Source: Hofstenia miamia
Taxonomy: Eukaryota; Xenacoelomorpha; Acoela
Direction of reading: 5' to 3'
DNA length: 64,000 nt
Assembly (NCBI GenBank): GCA_004352715.1
Contig: SCFE01000015.1
Location: 1,231,771 to 1,295,770 of the forward strand
Shown here: positions 47,448 through 58,597 of the stretch, one piece after another
Position numbering within the stretch: position 1 is the stretch's first letter
How the letters are laid out: the number at the start of each line of letters is the position of its first letter
The notes under the pieces: generated by a model
The model's database searches: none
What the model saw: the letters and a program-made list of their open reading frames with translations, nothing else
What the model was told of the DNA's origin: nothing
Position numbers and translations under genes: made by a program

Positions 47448-47955
47448 AGGCGACATCCGACGCTTCCTAAGTATGTTAGATGCCTAATCATCACGCTCTT
47501 CTTCTATGTCGGGGGGTTAAGGTTTTCTTTTGTAGAACATGACACAAGAATAGTAGCCATAGATNTTTAAAAACCTCATCTTAACAGCGTTTACAAACAT
47601 AAATTTCGCAGGGTAGTGTCTCTTTAATTTACCAACCCCATGGTAAATATATTTAAGTTCGAGTGAATACTGCTGGAGCAATGGCCAAAAAATAGGGTTT
47701 TTGGGGAAAAAGTGCGATTCCCGCCAAATGCCTTAGAAATTTCGGATTTTTTCCCGCCAAATGCAAGGTTTTTGCATTTTCTATAGCAAAAAGCGGGAAA
47801 TATAAATATATATATATATATAATATATATATAGAATTAGGCGACATCCGACGCTTCCTAAGTATGTTAGATGCCTAATCATCACGCTCTTCTTCTATGT
47901 CGGGGGGTTAAGGTTTTCTTTTGTAGAACATGACACAAGAATAGTAGCCATAGAT
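47448..47955. repeat. 117-bp contig fragment repeated at 47839-47955
   Basis: 47448-47564 (AGGCGACATCCGACGC ... CCATAGAT) is the same as 47839-47955, and it lies between the 1000-N gap and a single N at 47565. It appears to be an unplaced piece of the same sequence. Confidence 0.85.
47566..47810. mobile_element. Z repeat, copy 2
   Basis: Shares about 200 bases with 42505-42712 at a few percent divergence and continues to GCGGGAAATATAAATATA followed by (TA)n. The right end is the inverted form of the start of copy 1. The left end is cut by the single N. Confidence 0.6.
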
Positions 47956-48148
47956 AAGATTAAAGCGAAAATGACAACACGTAACTGAATGCATAAACAT
48001 CAACTTAATTGGAATAATCTAGATTAATCGAGCACGTTGTTTACGATTAATCTAATCTACTTGACCAGCACGATAGATTAATACATCCCATTAATCTCGA
48101 TTAATCGCGTTGACGATTAATCATGTTGGATCCCTGGTTCCTACACTG

Positions 48149-48295
48149 GAGATTACACATTTTCAGACCGGTTCTGTACTAGTCCCATCATGAACTCAAT
48201 TTTTCAGTTCGGTCTCCGCCCTACAGGTTTCGATCAGTGTTGGACAATCTGGTGGCGAGTGGACCGGTCATGACCATTGACAATTATGGGTCGTT
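48149..48295. repeat. GC-rich island with ACCGGTC words
   Basis: Contains AGACCGGTTCTG, CAGTTCGGTCTCCGCCC, CAGTGTTGGACAATCTGGTG and GTGGACCGGTCATGACC. CAGTGTTGG at 48234 is the same start as the MITE at 41934 and is a common hAT terminus. Probably the remains of one or two more hAT-like elements. Confidence 0.4.
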
Positions 48296-48299
48296 GTGG

Positions 48300-50565
48300 T
48301 CTTGAAATTTACGTTTTTCAAAGCGGTCTTTTGGGGTTGCCGATTTATGAAAAATTGAAACAAGCATGTGAAAGGTATTAATGAAACATTGACAAACTAT
48401 CTTATTGATCGAAGAGCCAACTTTCAGATGCGTAAAATGTATCAACAATGTTAGTTTCCGATAGCTTCCTAAGCAAAATTGGGTTAAAGGAAAATTGGGA
48501 GACGATGCAAAATGAATGTAATAGATTGCGTACCTATTGGAGCCAAAGCAGATATTTTTGAAAGACTTTGTTATGTTTATGAAACAAGCAAGTTTTTGAC
48601 ATACAAGATTGTGACTTAATGTCGGAGTCAAATAATCAACTAGAATTGCGAAAGAAACAAATAAAGCTTTAGACCACGTTATTCTCTGAATATTGGGAAT
48701 GGAAAGAACAAAAACTGGATTTTTCTTTGAAAAAAATTTTAGCATTTTCATCTACTTCAGGCACAATTTATATTTATTATCACAAATGCCCATAGATATA
48801 TCAATATCCAATGATTGCGGAATTTCTTAACCCTATCTCGCCCGGGCTTTTCATTTTCAATTTTAATATCGGGGGAGGGTTAGCTGCTTTCATAAAATCA
48901 ATTCTATTCGTCACCAAGCAACGAAACTTAAACGGACTATAGCCTACATATGGCTGAATACTATAAGAGAACAAAAACAAAATGGCACTGAAGTGTAGCA
49001 AGCTCATGGCTAAACATATGGCTAAGCTCAAAATTATCCATTCTATACCCAATTAATTTGTGATAAATGAACAAATATTACAGAACGCAGAATGAAATTG
49101 ATAAAATATTGGTTTCTTGTAATAAAATGAATATATTTCAATAACTACTCATAAAATTTATCCTTTTTAATGATTCCTTTACTAATATATTTTTAGGAAA
49201 TGTCAAAAAAATGAGGACCAAATTTTCTTTAAAATTAGAGATTAAATACTACTTCTCCGAGTGTTCTGAGAAATTGTGGACAAAACCGTTTGCATCAGAA
49301 TAGATTCAATGGTCACCTTAAGGTTAATTAACAAGAAAATAGCAAATTTGAATTATTTCACAATCACCTAACTACAAATCTAATGTTTATTCGTTGCCAC
49401 CACGGAATCTGTGCTTTCCACTAATTACTTTGTTTGGTACAATTATTTGACAATTCCGAGAAATAAGCTTCCTGCTAGATGGCGCATTGCATATTCTTCA
49501 CAATACTATGAATATTCCAACTGGCTCGTATTATTTCCCTGAATATACCCTGTATCTTCTATGATTGAACCTTTTCTTAGTAATACATATGTTGCAAATT
49601 TAACAGCTAGTGGTAAACTAAGATAATTCAACTATTAAATGTAAATATTAGAAGCTGTGATCGAACGTAGCCCTGGTTATGATAACTCTGAATTAAGGAA
49701 AAGTTATTGTGTTGTTATCAACTATGCATGATTGAGTTTATTGAATGGTCCAATAATTTCTTCCTGATATCGACTATTTCAGTATGAAGTGCTAATGTTT
49801 ATCAGTATGCATAGAGTTTGCATTCTAAAGACCTTCTATCTGTTAGAGAACATACCGGAGCAAATACACTCCATATTTTCATTAATTAGTATTACAGATT
49901 GATATCGTTTTTTTATGATCATTTAAATATAGCAAAATTTGAAACACAATTATTATTGTCAAATTTTCGATTACTAGTGAATTTATTTTCCTGATTAAAT
50001 TCTTGCAATTATTATAGGTATCTTATGTAATGCACGTGTAGTCTACACTTTCAAACTAAATATTCTAATATACATACTTGTAAATCATAGAAAAGTCCAA
50101 AAATATTTCAATAATGTTACACTGAAGTAGACGAACATTCAATCAATTAAATATATAATTTAGACGTTCTTAGAAATAATTGTCTTATTCTAAAAAAATT
50201 TACCCCATTACTACTAACGTTACTTTTAGGTAACAAATCGTTTTTCAACATTTTATTCAATACTGTTAAGAAATATTTAACGCCATTGATATAGACACAT
50301 CTATGCGTTTGTACTCTCTCATGCAATGATAAAGATTTATGCTAAAATTTAATCTTGCCCCTGAAGTACATACACATATGAATTGTTTTCTATGAGAAAT
50401 CCTATTTTTGTAAGAACATTCAGATTCTTTCCACACCTAATCCTAGTGGCGAGATAATGAGAAGGCATAATGTCCAAGGGAACAACGGCCCTGAAATATT
50501 TTGCCTCGTTCAGCAATTACTTAACTGAAGCAAGCACTTACATTAGGCAGTGGCAGCGCAAGCGN

Positions 50566-50599
<34 letters not shown>

Positions 50600-51520
50600 T
50601 ATTTTGATAAATTTAATTTTTATGTATTCTTACTGAATTTAAGTTCTATTAAATGAGCAAAACAAAATAAATCATTTTCCCGCCCATTTCTTAAAATTAT
50701 GCATTCAGTTCATTTCAAGTTCCAGAGTTAATAACAGAATTTGATTGTTGGATTTAATTAGATTCATTTCTATTACCTCATGACATTTTTGGGCTACTTA
50801 GGTACAATCCACCAAATGATGTTCCAATATATTATTTATGAAACTAAATATCTCTCTCTTTTTGTAAATTATATTTCAGCAAAGTATGCTTATAGCTAGC
50901 ATGGGAACTATTTAAGCATAAAATTCATTCCAAGAGAAAATATGTAATCTTATTGATTATGAAAAAATTTAAATTACACTACTACTTAAAAAATTGATAT
51001 TAAATGAATAAATAGAAATCTTATGTTAGAAAGTTTGCGTTACCTATTTAACATGAAGGGGTAAAAATGGAAAAACGTACTGTTTAAGCAATGCCACATT
51101 AAGCAGATGTTTTAGGCGTGTAGTGAATTTAAAAATTTCAAAAGCTATTGTGCACATTTTGTATCTAATGCAATCAAAGATTATTGACATTGTTTAGGAA
51201 AAAATCAATTTTTCTATGCAATGAAGAAATACACAAAACTAAATTTTCGACAGCACAAGTATTTAAAATGTTATTAATGCAGAACAATTATGCAGCAAAT
51301 ACGTTTTTAGGCAGTCAATTTACTTTTTAATCTTCTGTAACCCGATTTCCAAAAACTACAATGTCTTAAAAAAGTATAAGGTTTGTCAAATAATATTTAT
51401 GTAGGATAGGGATTAATTTGGCATTTGGTACTGGGAGTTTGTACTAGTGATAATTTAAAATTACGTTCAATAGGGCATTGATAAATTCTTAAATATTAAT
51501 ATAGGAAAAGAATTTAACAA
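48300..51520. other. 3.2-kb stretch without recognisable genes
   Basis: AT-rich sequence with an isolated single N at 50565 followed by (TA)n. A small GC-rich patch near 48828-48880 has TAACCCT...GCCCGGGC and GGGGGAGGGTTA. The 155-codon minus-strand frame at 48284-48751 shows no domain or splice support. Confidence 0.45.
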
Positions 51521-51549
51521 GACCGGTAAAAAGCATATCCCTAGTTTGA

Positions 51550-51760
51550 AAACTTGGATAATCTTGAAAAGTTCTTGAATAAATCTTGACTCTTGGATTT
51601 CTTGCAAAGATCTTCCAAGTTTCTTAAAAGAACTTAATAAGAAATATATTCTTGGATTTCTTGTAAAGATCTTCCAAGTTTCTTAAAAGAACTTGAAAAG
51701 AAATTTATTCTTGGATTTCTTTCAAAGTTCTTGAATATTTCTGAAGGGGTTTTTAGGAAA
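51550..51760. repeat. Tandem repeat, about 3 units of 59 bp
   Basis: TCTTGGATTTCTT recurs at 51591, 51650 and 51709, each followed by (G/T)(C/T)AAAG(A/T)TCTT and, in the first two, CCAAGTTTCTTAAAAGAACTT. The third unit is decayed. Confidence 0.8.
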
Positions 51761-52197
51761 AAATATTTTGTTAGATTTTTTTAATAATCTGGAATGTTTT
51801 TTAAAAAATTATTAGAAATAAGAGTTTCTAGCACATTATCAGGAAAATTAAACTTCTACAGCATATATAAAAATATAATATGTATTGAAACCCTCAAGTA
51901 CTGCTTAATATTTCCTATATAGCACAAGTATTGCAATACTTCTAAGGTCATTAATAGTTTCTTGTAAGCGTTAAGATTCTTTTAAGCCTTACAAAACATT
52001 CACGTTGTACTTATTGAATAGTTTTGAAACTCATCTAAATAATGTACATTATGGGTAAAATATTTATGAAACAAGTTAAACATTAGTATGTACATTTACT
52101 TGCCTAGATGTATTAAAATTATTAGGCCGTATATGTAGTTTACAACAACAATGTTCGCCTCCCTGTGAATAAGGAGTGTGATATTTATTGTTATATC

Positions 52198-52387
52198 CAG
52201 GGCATTGGCGGCGGAAGTGGGAGCAGAGGGGGCGCATTTTTCGCCCTACTAAAAACAATCTTTCAGAAAATACGTTCCTAAATTTTATCATTTAAACAGT
52301 AAAAGGCCTCTTAGTTAAATAATATACTGGATAATAGATGTAACTTGCCCCGCCCCCTCCTAATCAAAAGTCATTACTCCGCCACTG
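52198..52387. mobile_element. Putative hAT-like MITE with GGCGGA termini
   Basis: The left end has CAGGGCATTGGCGGCGGAAG followed by AGAGGGGGCGC. On the reverse strand the right end is CAGTGGCGGAGTAATGACTT followed by GGAGGGGGCGGGGC. Inverted (C/G)GGCGGA and GAGGGGGCG words mark both ends. CAGTGGCGGA is a common hAT terminus. No matching 8-bp flanks were found. Confidence 0.5.
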
Positions 52388-52399
52388 ATTCATGGTGAA

Positions 52400-53330
52400 T
52401 GGCCTTTGTGTGTAATTTGGACCCAGAAATATAATATGGTTTCCGACGTCTCTGTGTGGAATAATATATTGTAAATTCGAAGCAAACTTTATTATTAAGC
52501 ACAATACATCCCCTATTGAGCTTTGAAATGTACAGTATTTTCGACGTTTCACCCTTTGCAACCATATTAAGAAGGTACTAAATAGTTGGAAGTTGTTTAC
52601 ACTAACTAGTTAAACCGTTTGCCGTTAAAACAGCGTGATATTGGGGGGAATTTACAAGCTCCAGTACACAAGCAGTCAATAGCATTATCAACTGTTTTAT
52701 GACTATAGGAACAAAATGTTTATCACTTATAACTAAAATATGTGTAATTGTATATGACAACGCAAACCGTTTAAAAGACATTTGAAGCACTGAAATCAGA
52801 AATAATATTTAATGATGTTTATGAATTAAGGAAACTTACACCAGACAGCGAGTTCAGAATTCAGGTCCTAATTACACTGATAACATCCAATCGTCTGGAG
52901 ATTGTTTCGGCTTATCTTGCAGAAGTCCCAAAACAACATGAACAAATCAATGCGCTGTCACAGCGCCCCCTCGTGCACTACGTTAAATTATAAATAAGAA
53001 GCAGATGAAATCAGATGAATAACACACAAATCATGCATAATAGAAAACATTTTTCTAAAATTACACTAAATAATAACAGCAATCCATTATTAATCATGTA
53101 ATTAATATAGACCGTAACATCTGTGCTGTTAGATATTTTAGTACCATTGTCAGTAGTCCATTATTTGTAGTGGCTACCAGGTGAAACTATTCATGTAAAG
53201 AGAACTTCCCTTATAATATCTAACCAATTCAAATCAGAGTAATTTTATTTTCGTTAATTTTGAATTGCATTTAAACCATAGCTGAAACGCTAGCCCCAGC
53301 CGATATTTTCAAAACAGATCCTTCAGGAAT
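52400..53330. other. Stretch without recognisable genes
   Basis: AT-rich sequence. Open frames at 52364-52790 (minus) lack domains and splice support. Confidence 0.45.
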
Positions 53331-53343
53331 TTGTAGTTCAGGT

Positions 53344-53803
53344 CAGACTTGTCAACGAGGCGAGACGAGACGAGCCGAGCCGAGCCGAGCCCAGCTTGAG
53401 CACAGTATTTGATATACAACGAGCCCAAAACGAGCCTATTTTAGGCAATACAAGTTTATAGTTCTGCTGGTTAATTTGATTATGGAGATTTTTCTTATTT
53501 TTGCAGTCAGTATGCCTTTCCTATAATCTTATTTAAGAAATGTTTATTAAAACATTTTTTGAGCACGATATTTTAAAAAAATACCGAGCTAACACGAGCC
53601 TCATTCAAAGATTTTATGNNNNNNNNNNNNNNNNNNNNNNNNNNNNNNNNNNNNNNNNNNNNNNNNNNNNNNNNNNNNNNNNNNNNNNNNNNNNNNNNNN
53701 NNNNNNNNNNNNNNNNNNNNNNNNNNNNNNNNNNNNNNNNNNNNNNNNNNNNNNNNNNNNNNNNNNNNNNNNNNNNTCGTATGTAGGCTCGTTGACGATT
53801 CTG
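53344..53803. mobile_element. hAT-like element with GAGCCGAG words, N gap inside
   Basis: Left terminus CAGACTTGTCAACGAGGC; right terminus on the reverse strand CAGAATCGTCAACGAGCC. They match at 14 of 18 or so positions. The left end is followed by GAGACGAGACGAGCCGAGCC words, and single ACGAGCC words follow further in. The flanking 8-mers GTTCAGGT and ATTAAGGT match at 6 of 8, consistent with an aged target duplication. N at 53619-53776 hides the middle. Confidence 0.65.
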
Positions 53804-53809
53804 ATTAAG

Positions 53810-56340
53810 GTTAATATCAAAAAGCACCGCCTGATTTATTGGCCGGTTTATATTTTTATTTCTATTTTAAAATAAGTTTTAAATTTAATTTCTACTATAT
53901 CTAACTATAAGTTGCATTTATAAGCACTTTTTCCAATCAATTTTTTAAAGCTATTATTTAAATTTGTAAGCTAATTACGCGACTAATTAAGTTAAGACTA
54001 AAAATCTTTATTATGAATTTTTATTAATATTTAAAATAAATCTTTAAAAATAAACAGCAAAAATAAACACCTGACGAAGCAGTGGCCGAAGTTAAGGTTG
54101 ATTTTAAACTTAAATTTTAAATTAACATTTTGTACACTGTAAAATTACACATAATATTGAAAAGTGATACATAAATACAATTTCATAATAAATTTTAATC
54201 GAAATTTCTGTCTCTCTTATACACATACAAGTAAGTGCTTATTCGATTACTTATTTGGTTTTAAAGGTATTAATCTTTTGTTTGTTTAAAGATTCGACAT
54301 CATAAATTGGTAAGTAATAGGAGTGATGGCATATATATATATATATATATGAACTTTTGAACTTCTTATCATTTGCAATAAACTGTGAAAAGTTCCTTAA
54401 AAACGGCAATTTTAAAAAGAGATCTCAAAGGTAACGACTTGCATGAACAATTTCCTGCAAAGTCTGACACTTTTTTAACAGGTAGGTTAACATCAACACA
54501 CTTGGGATTAACATTAAATCGTAATATTCACTCCATTCTTGTAGCTTCAAGAAGTGTAACTTCAAATTTTCTCAAAATGCTTTTAAATTAATGTATTCAT
54601 AGTAATATTTATGAATTTAGTTTTACAAAAAACTAACAAAATAGAGTTCCTTAATGTTTGCTCTATTTAGAGTGTAACTTCCTTGTATAACAAAATTGTA
54701 TCTATTGAGTAAGTACTTTTGTATTCACATTTGTTTCATTGGTTTTCACAATAATTGCACAGTGTGACATAAAGTTTATTTGATTAAATTTTTTCACTGA
54801 CTTCAGTCAATTGTAGGACGAGAATTACAAATTTGAATGTTATTTTACATGCAAAACCATACTTTTTGAGTAATTTCTATTTTAAATTTTAGAAACCCTG
54901 CATATCATTACTTCGTTCAGTTAATGTCTGGGACTATGTACGCGTTTGACCATTGATATTATGCCTTCTCTGCTATTATTTTTCAACAATAATTCACTAT
55001 GCTAAGTTTCATTGCCGTGACGAGTCACATTGGATATCAGGATGGGAAAAATTTTTATTGACATACCTTCATGCAACTTGTATATTACATAACGACCATG
55101 TCCTGTGCATATGACAGCATTAATCATGTCTTATCTGGACGTAACAGCTGCTTATAAATGCAGGACTTGTGTGAATTAATTTTGTTACATTGCTTGATAT
55201 TGTATTCTAAAAAACAACCCATTGAGGCAAACGAAATATTCTAAAGCATATTAAATATTTTTGGGTATTGAATCTTGACACCCAAGTAATATATTCCAGC
55301 TGCTAGAATCCTGGCTAGTTGAAGATCACCAACCTTTGTCATTTTTTATTCTTCATGTTTAAAATGAATTAAGAAACCGCAATAGCGACTGTTATATTTT
55401 GTTTTTGAAGAAGGGGTTTTTAGTATATTGTGGTATCACTTCATCTTGTGAATCTGTACCTTACAGCATTTATCTTCAATACTTAAAAGTCCTGATATTA
55501 AAGTACGCATTCCTAACCTACAAACAAAATTTCGAGGAACAAGTGAGCCAATTTGATAGTGGATTTTCTAACACAAATTCTTAAAATCTTCATTATTCTT
55601 CTCAAAAGAATTTGAATTCATTAGTTGCAAGGCGCAATCTGAGCATGAGACAAATGGAATTTTCTTTGCAAAATTGAGGAAATGAGATATTGTTAGTGAT
55701 GATATCTACTAAACTTCATTTTCTGAAATGTCAATTGAATGTTTTTCTGGAAAATTTAGTGATAAAAAATGCAAAATTACACCAACCACTCAAGAGACTT
55801 TCTATATGAATGGTTTTATCTAGAACATATTGAAATCTGCAGGCTTGAGAGCATAATTTGGCATCATATAGCTTCTGTAAGCTCAGATCAATGAAATCAA
55901 TCTATTTATTAGTTATTTGATCACTAAAGAAATGTTTGCTGAAATCTAAGAATCTTGATAATATCTCAATTACAGCAATTAAAAAATGATCGAATTTTGA
56001 CTATATTTTGGCCTCATGGGCTTTGGAGGATCAGAAATCGTCTTTTGACATTAAAATGAAATAAAATTAGATGTTCATATGCAATTATAAAATTCATTTG
56101 AGGATTTTTGGAATCTCAATTTTGATAGAATTATGATAGAAATAGATGATCTATTTAGGCCATAAACCTAATTTTATAATATTTCCTAAAGTATTGTTTC
56201 TACTGTAAAAATGACATCAAATTCGTTTTTAGCAATGTCGAATTGACCAGAAACACCAAAAAATGTACTCCACTAAAAAAAATTTTTTTATACAGTGATA
56301 TTTTACAGTAATAGCACAAAAATATACTCAAATTTAGATA
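53810..56340. other. 2.5-kb stretch without recognisable genes
   Basis: AT-rich sequence with a (TA)n run at about 54330-54350. Small open frames (54385-54591, 55399-55584) have no support. Confidence 0.45.
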
Positions 56341-56352
56341 GTCTTAAGCTGA

Positions 56353-57002
56353 GTTGTAACCGGGTGTTGATTTCAAGCCCGGACCCTTTAACCCATAAAC
56401 TAAGCCCAGCCCAGCCCGTTTGCAGTTGATAATATTAAAGCCCAGGCCTGGCCCGGGCCCGTCATGTCCAAAACCATTATTAGATTTTTGTATATAAAAA
56501 AATTAAGCATATAATTGAAAATACTAAAATGAAAGCATTTTTTAACAATAAAGTTAACTCGCGATCGGCTTTAAATAAGGATGCATCCACTGCTGGAAAA
56601 GGATTTTAATAGAAATTTTTAAATTGTTGATAGTGGTATTGCAGTATTAATAATAAATATTCTGTTTATTAAACATCATATAAAAATGTTACGAACTTAT
56701 GCAGCATTCCCTGCGCAAACATGCAAATAAAACTGTATTCTCTAAAGTAATTTAAAGGTTACTCTGGGATACCTAAAGTATACATGAAATTGATTGGCAC
56801 TTGCTATTACTAAGAAGATTTCTGAGTTAATTGTAATTATTGTCGCCGTAGAGTTACTTTTGGACTTATAATTAGTCAATTGAATATAATAGTTGATAAA
56901 ATATTTTGAGCAATTCTAGGCTCGTTGTTCAGAAATTTCAAGCTCGGCCCTGAGCCATTTTATTCCTAATTTTACAGCCCAAGCCTGTCCCGGCCCGGTT
57001 AC
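56353..57002. mobile_element. hAT-like element with GCCCGGCCC words
   Basis: The left end reads TTGTAACCGGGTG followed by AAGCCCGGACCC, GCCCAGCCCAGCCCG and GGCCTGGCCCGGGCCCG. The right end reads GCTCGGCCCTGAGCC, CAGCCCAAGCCTGTCCCGGC and CCGGTTACA, so the termini are inverted TGTAACCGGG. Flanks AAGCTGAG and ACGTTGAG match at 6 of 8. The interior is AT-rich without a transposase. Confidence 0.6.
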
Positions 57003-57059
57003 AACGTTGAGCAGTTACCAATGTGTTGCTAAGCTTTACGAAAGCAAAATTTAACAAAA

Positions 57060-57263
57060 ATGAATTTTGGTAGTACATATGAGAAATATTCATTGAGCAG
57101 AACTGATTACCACCAGCATGCATATTTAAGCAACATTATTTTCGCAAATAGTCAGGAAAAAGATGTTTGCCATAAACTGACGAATGCTGAAAACACCATG
57201 AACAAAAAAATGAGACATATTATTCATAATCACTTCAGCGTCAAAGAAGTTATTGGCAAATAG
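57060..57263 (+). CDS. Weak candidate small ORF or last exon
   Basis: 67 codons from an ATG with an AAAAATGA context, rich in Asn, His and Lys, with no signal peptide or domain. An ATAAAT-type poly(A)-like motif follows within 20 bases of the stop. Support is thin and it could be chance. Confidence 0.2.
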   Translation: MNFGSTYEKYSLSRTDYHQHAYLSNIIFANSQEKDVCHKLTNAENTMNKKMRHIIHNHFSVKEVIGK

Positions 57264-57406
57264 ACATTCTCCTAAATAAATTAAATGAAGTAGTTAAAAC
57301 CCTGAATTGTATTGTATGCAACAACATTTTTACTTGAATCTCGATGTAAGAACCAATTTCTCAACATACACTTCTCAGGTTTCTTGTATATATTTTTTTA
57401 ATAAGA

Positions 57407-57733
57407 AAAGGCAATTGTATTAAATTACTTATAGTAATTACCAAATTGTATAGTCAATGAATCTGTACTGTTGATGATACATTGCAATTTGATTTTATTT
57501 TTTAAACTTTAATCAGATAAAGTACTTTTCGGATTGTGTTCAGAGCTCAATTTCATTATTTAAATGNAAAGGCAATTGTATTAAATTACTTATAGTAATT
57601 ACCAAATTGTATAGTCAATGAATCTGTACTGTTGATGATACATGTACATTGCAATTTGATTTTATTTTTTAAACTTTAATCAGATAAAGTACTTTTCGGA
57701 TTGTGTTCAGAGCTCAATTTCATTATTTAAATG
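57407..57733. repeat. 160-bp block twice, joined by a single N, with a 6-bp indel
   Basis: 57407-57566 and 57568-57733 are the same except that the second has an extra six bases in GATACATGTACATTGC. The join is one N at 57567. The small indel suggests two alleles of one locus placed side by side. Confidence 0.85.
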
Positions 57734-57734
57734 A

Positions 57735-58595
57735 TTGAAATTAAATATAGGATAGCTTTCTAATATGGTATTCACATCACCTGCCATTGAAGTCCTCTTG
57801 CTCAAAATTTAAGTGACTAAAAGACGTCATAGGAAATATCTAATGAATAATTACAAAAAATTGATAAGTTTTTGAGAATAAATGATTAATATTGTGATTA
57901 AACTTTGGACTGATTGTAAAACCATTGACAATGGAAATTGCGTCATAATATTGCATGATACTTGGTAATTATCCGCATTCACAAGTTGAAAGGAAAGTTA
58001 ATGGCATAAATATATGTGCCTATGATTGGCAAGCAAGAGGCACGTATAGCATTTATCCTTAGCATATAACACTTACTTGATATTGTATTTACAACTATTT
58101 AAATCCATTTGATATTGTTTACCTCGATATAACATGTTCCTTAATCCCGCGACCTAATTTTCTTTTGGTTTGGTAAATATATTATGTATTGCAAATGCAA
58201 AGGTCTTCTCGGCCGAGTGTTAGTAAAAAGCTTTGTGAAAGAACAGATAAGAGTACTTCAATTTTATAAAAATCGCATAATTTGATGTAAAACACTCTAA
58301 CGTTTTACCTTCAAATTAATCAAACTCAAGTTTAAATTAATCAATTTCAATTTCAAATTTATCGAATTCAAATAATCTGTCAATTTCAAATTAATCCAAA
58401 GTAGAAAATCACTCTCGCGCCATTCCATGTAACATATATAGCATGTTTTACACAAATGTTATTGAAAAATATGGTTTTTGTTGTTTATTGCAGTGAATTT
58501 CTATTTAGTTTTTTGACATATTTGTTAGTATCATCATCATCATAACATAAAACTATTACCACAACCATCAGTGGCAAGGAACTACATATTATTAT
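57735..58595. other. Stretch without recognisable genes
   Basis: AT-rich sequence. Around 58310-58400 the words AAATTAATCAA and TTTCAA recur as a loose low-complexity run. Confidence 0.45.
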
Positions 58596-58597
58596 TA

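Larger units (their letters stand above)
42059..48136. mobile_element. hAT element with GATTAATCG words and perfect 8-bp target duplication GTTCCTAC
   Basis: GTTCCTAC flanks both sides (42051-42058 and 48137-48144). The left terminus is CAGGGATCGTTAGATTTTAA; on the reverse strand the right terminus is CAGGGATCCAACATGATTAA. Both ends are followed by arrays of GATTAATCG/CGATTAAT words (42076-42180; 48022-48125), arranged as subterminal repeats would be. Such short repeated words next to the ends are where hAT transposases bind in studied members. The interior contains a Z-type repeat at both sides, a LINE, a candidate exon and a 1000-N gap, so its true length is uncertain. No hAT transposase was seen in the sequenced part. 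Confidence 0.8.
41934..48148. mobile_element. Small hAT-like MITE with GCACGGC words, split by a larger hAT insertion
   Basis: The left terminus CAGTGTTGGAACCATGCC is at 41934. The right terminus, on the reverse strand from 48148, is CAGTGTAGGAACCGTGCC when the insertion is ignored. The inverted repeats match at 16 of 18 positions. Between the ends are GGCACGAGCAC, AACACGGCACAGCACGGCAC and GAGCACGGCACGG. The element is only about 130 bases of its own sequence (41934-42058 and 48145-48148); everything from 42059 to 48136 is a later insertion. Its own target duplication is eroded. Confidence 0.7.

Noticed and set aside
45697-47487. 596-codon frame at the LINE, continuing through the gap
   Set aside because: Only the part before the gap is real; the continuation exists because N has no stops. 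The minus-strand frames over the same place are shadows.
48284-48751. 155-codon minus-strand frame with several Cys
   Set aside because: No domain, signal peptide or splice context, and composition like surrounding non-coding DNA. It starts in a hAT-like word island.
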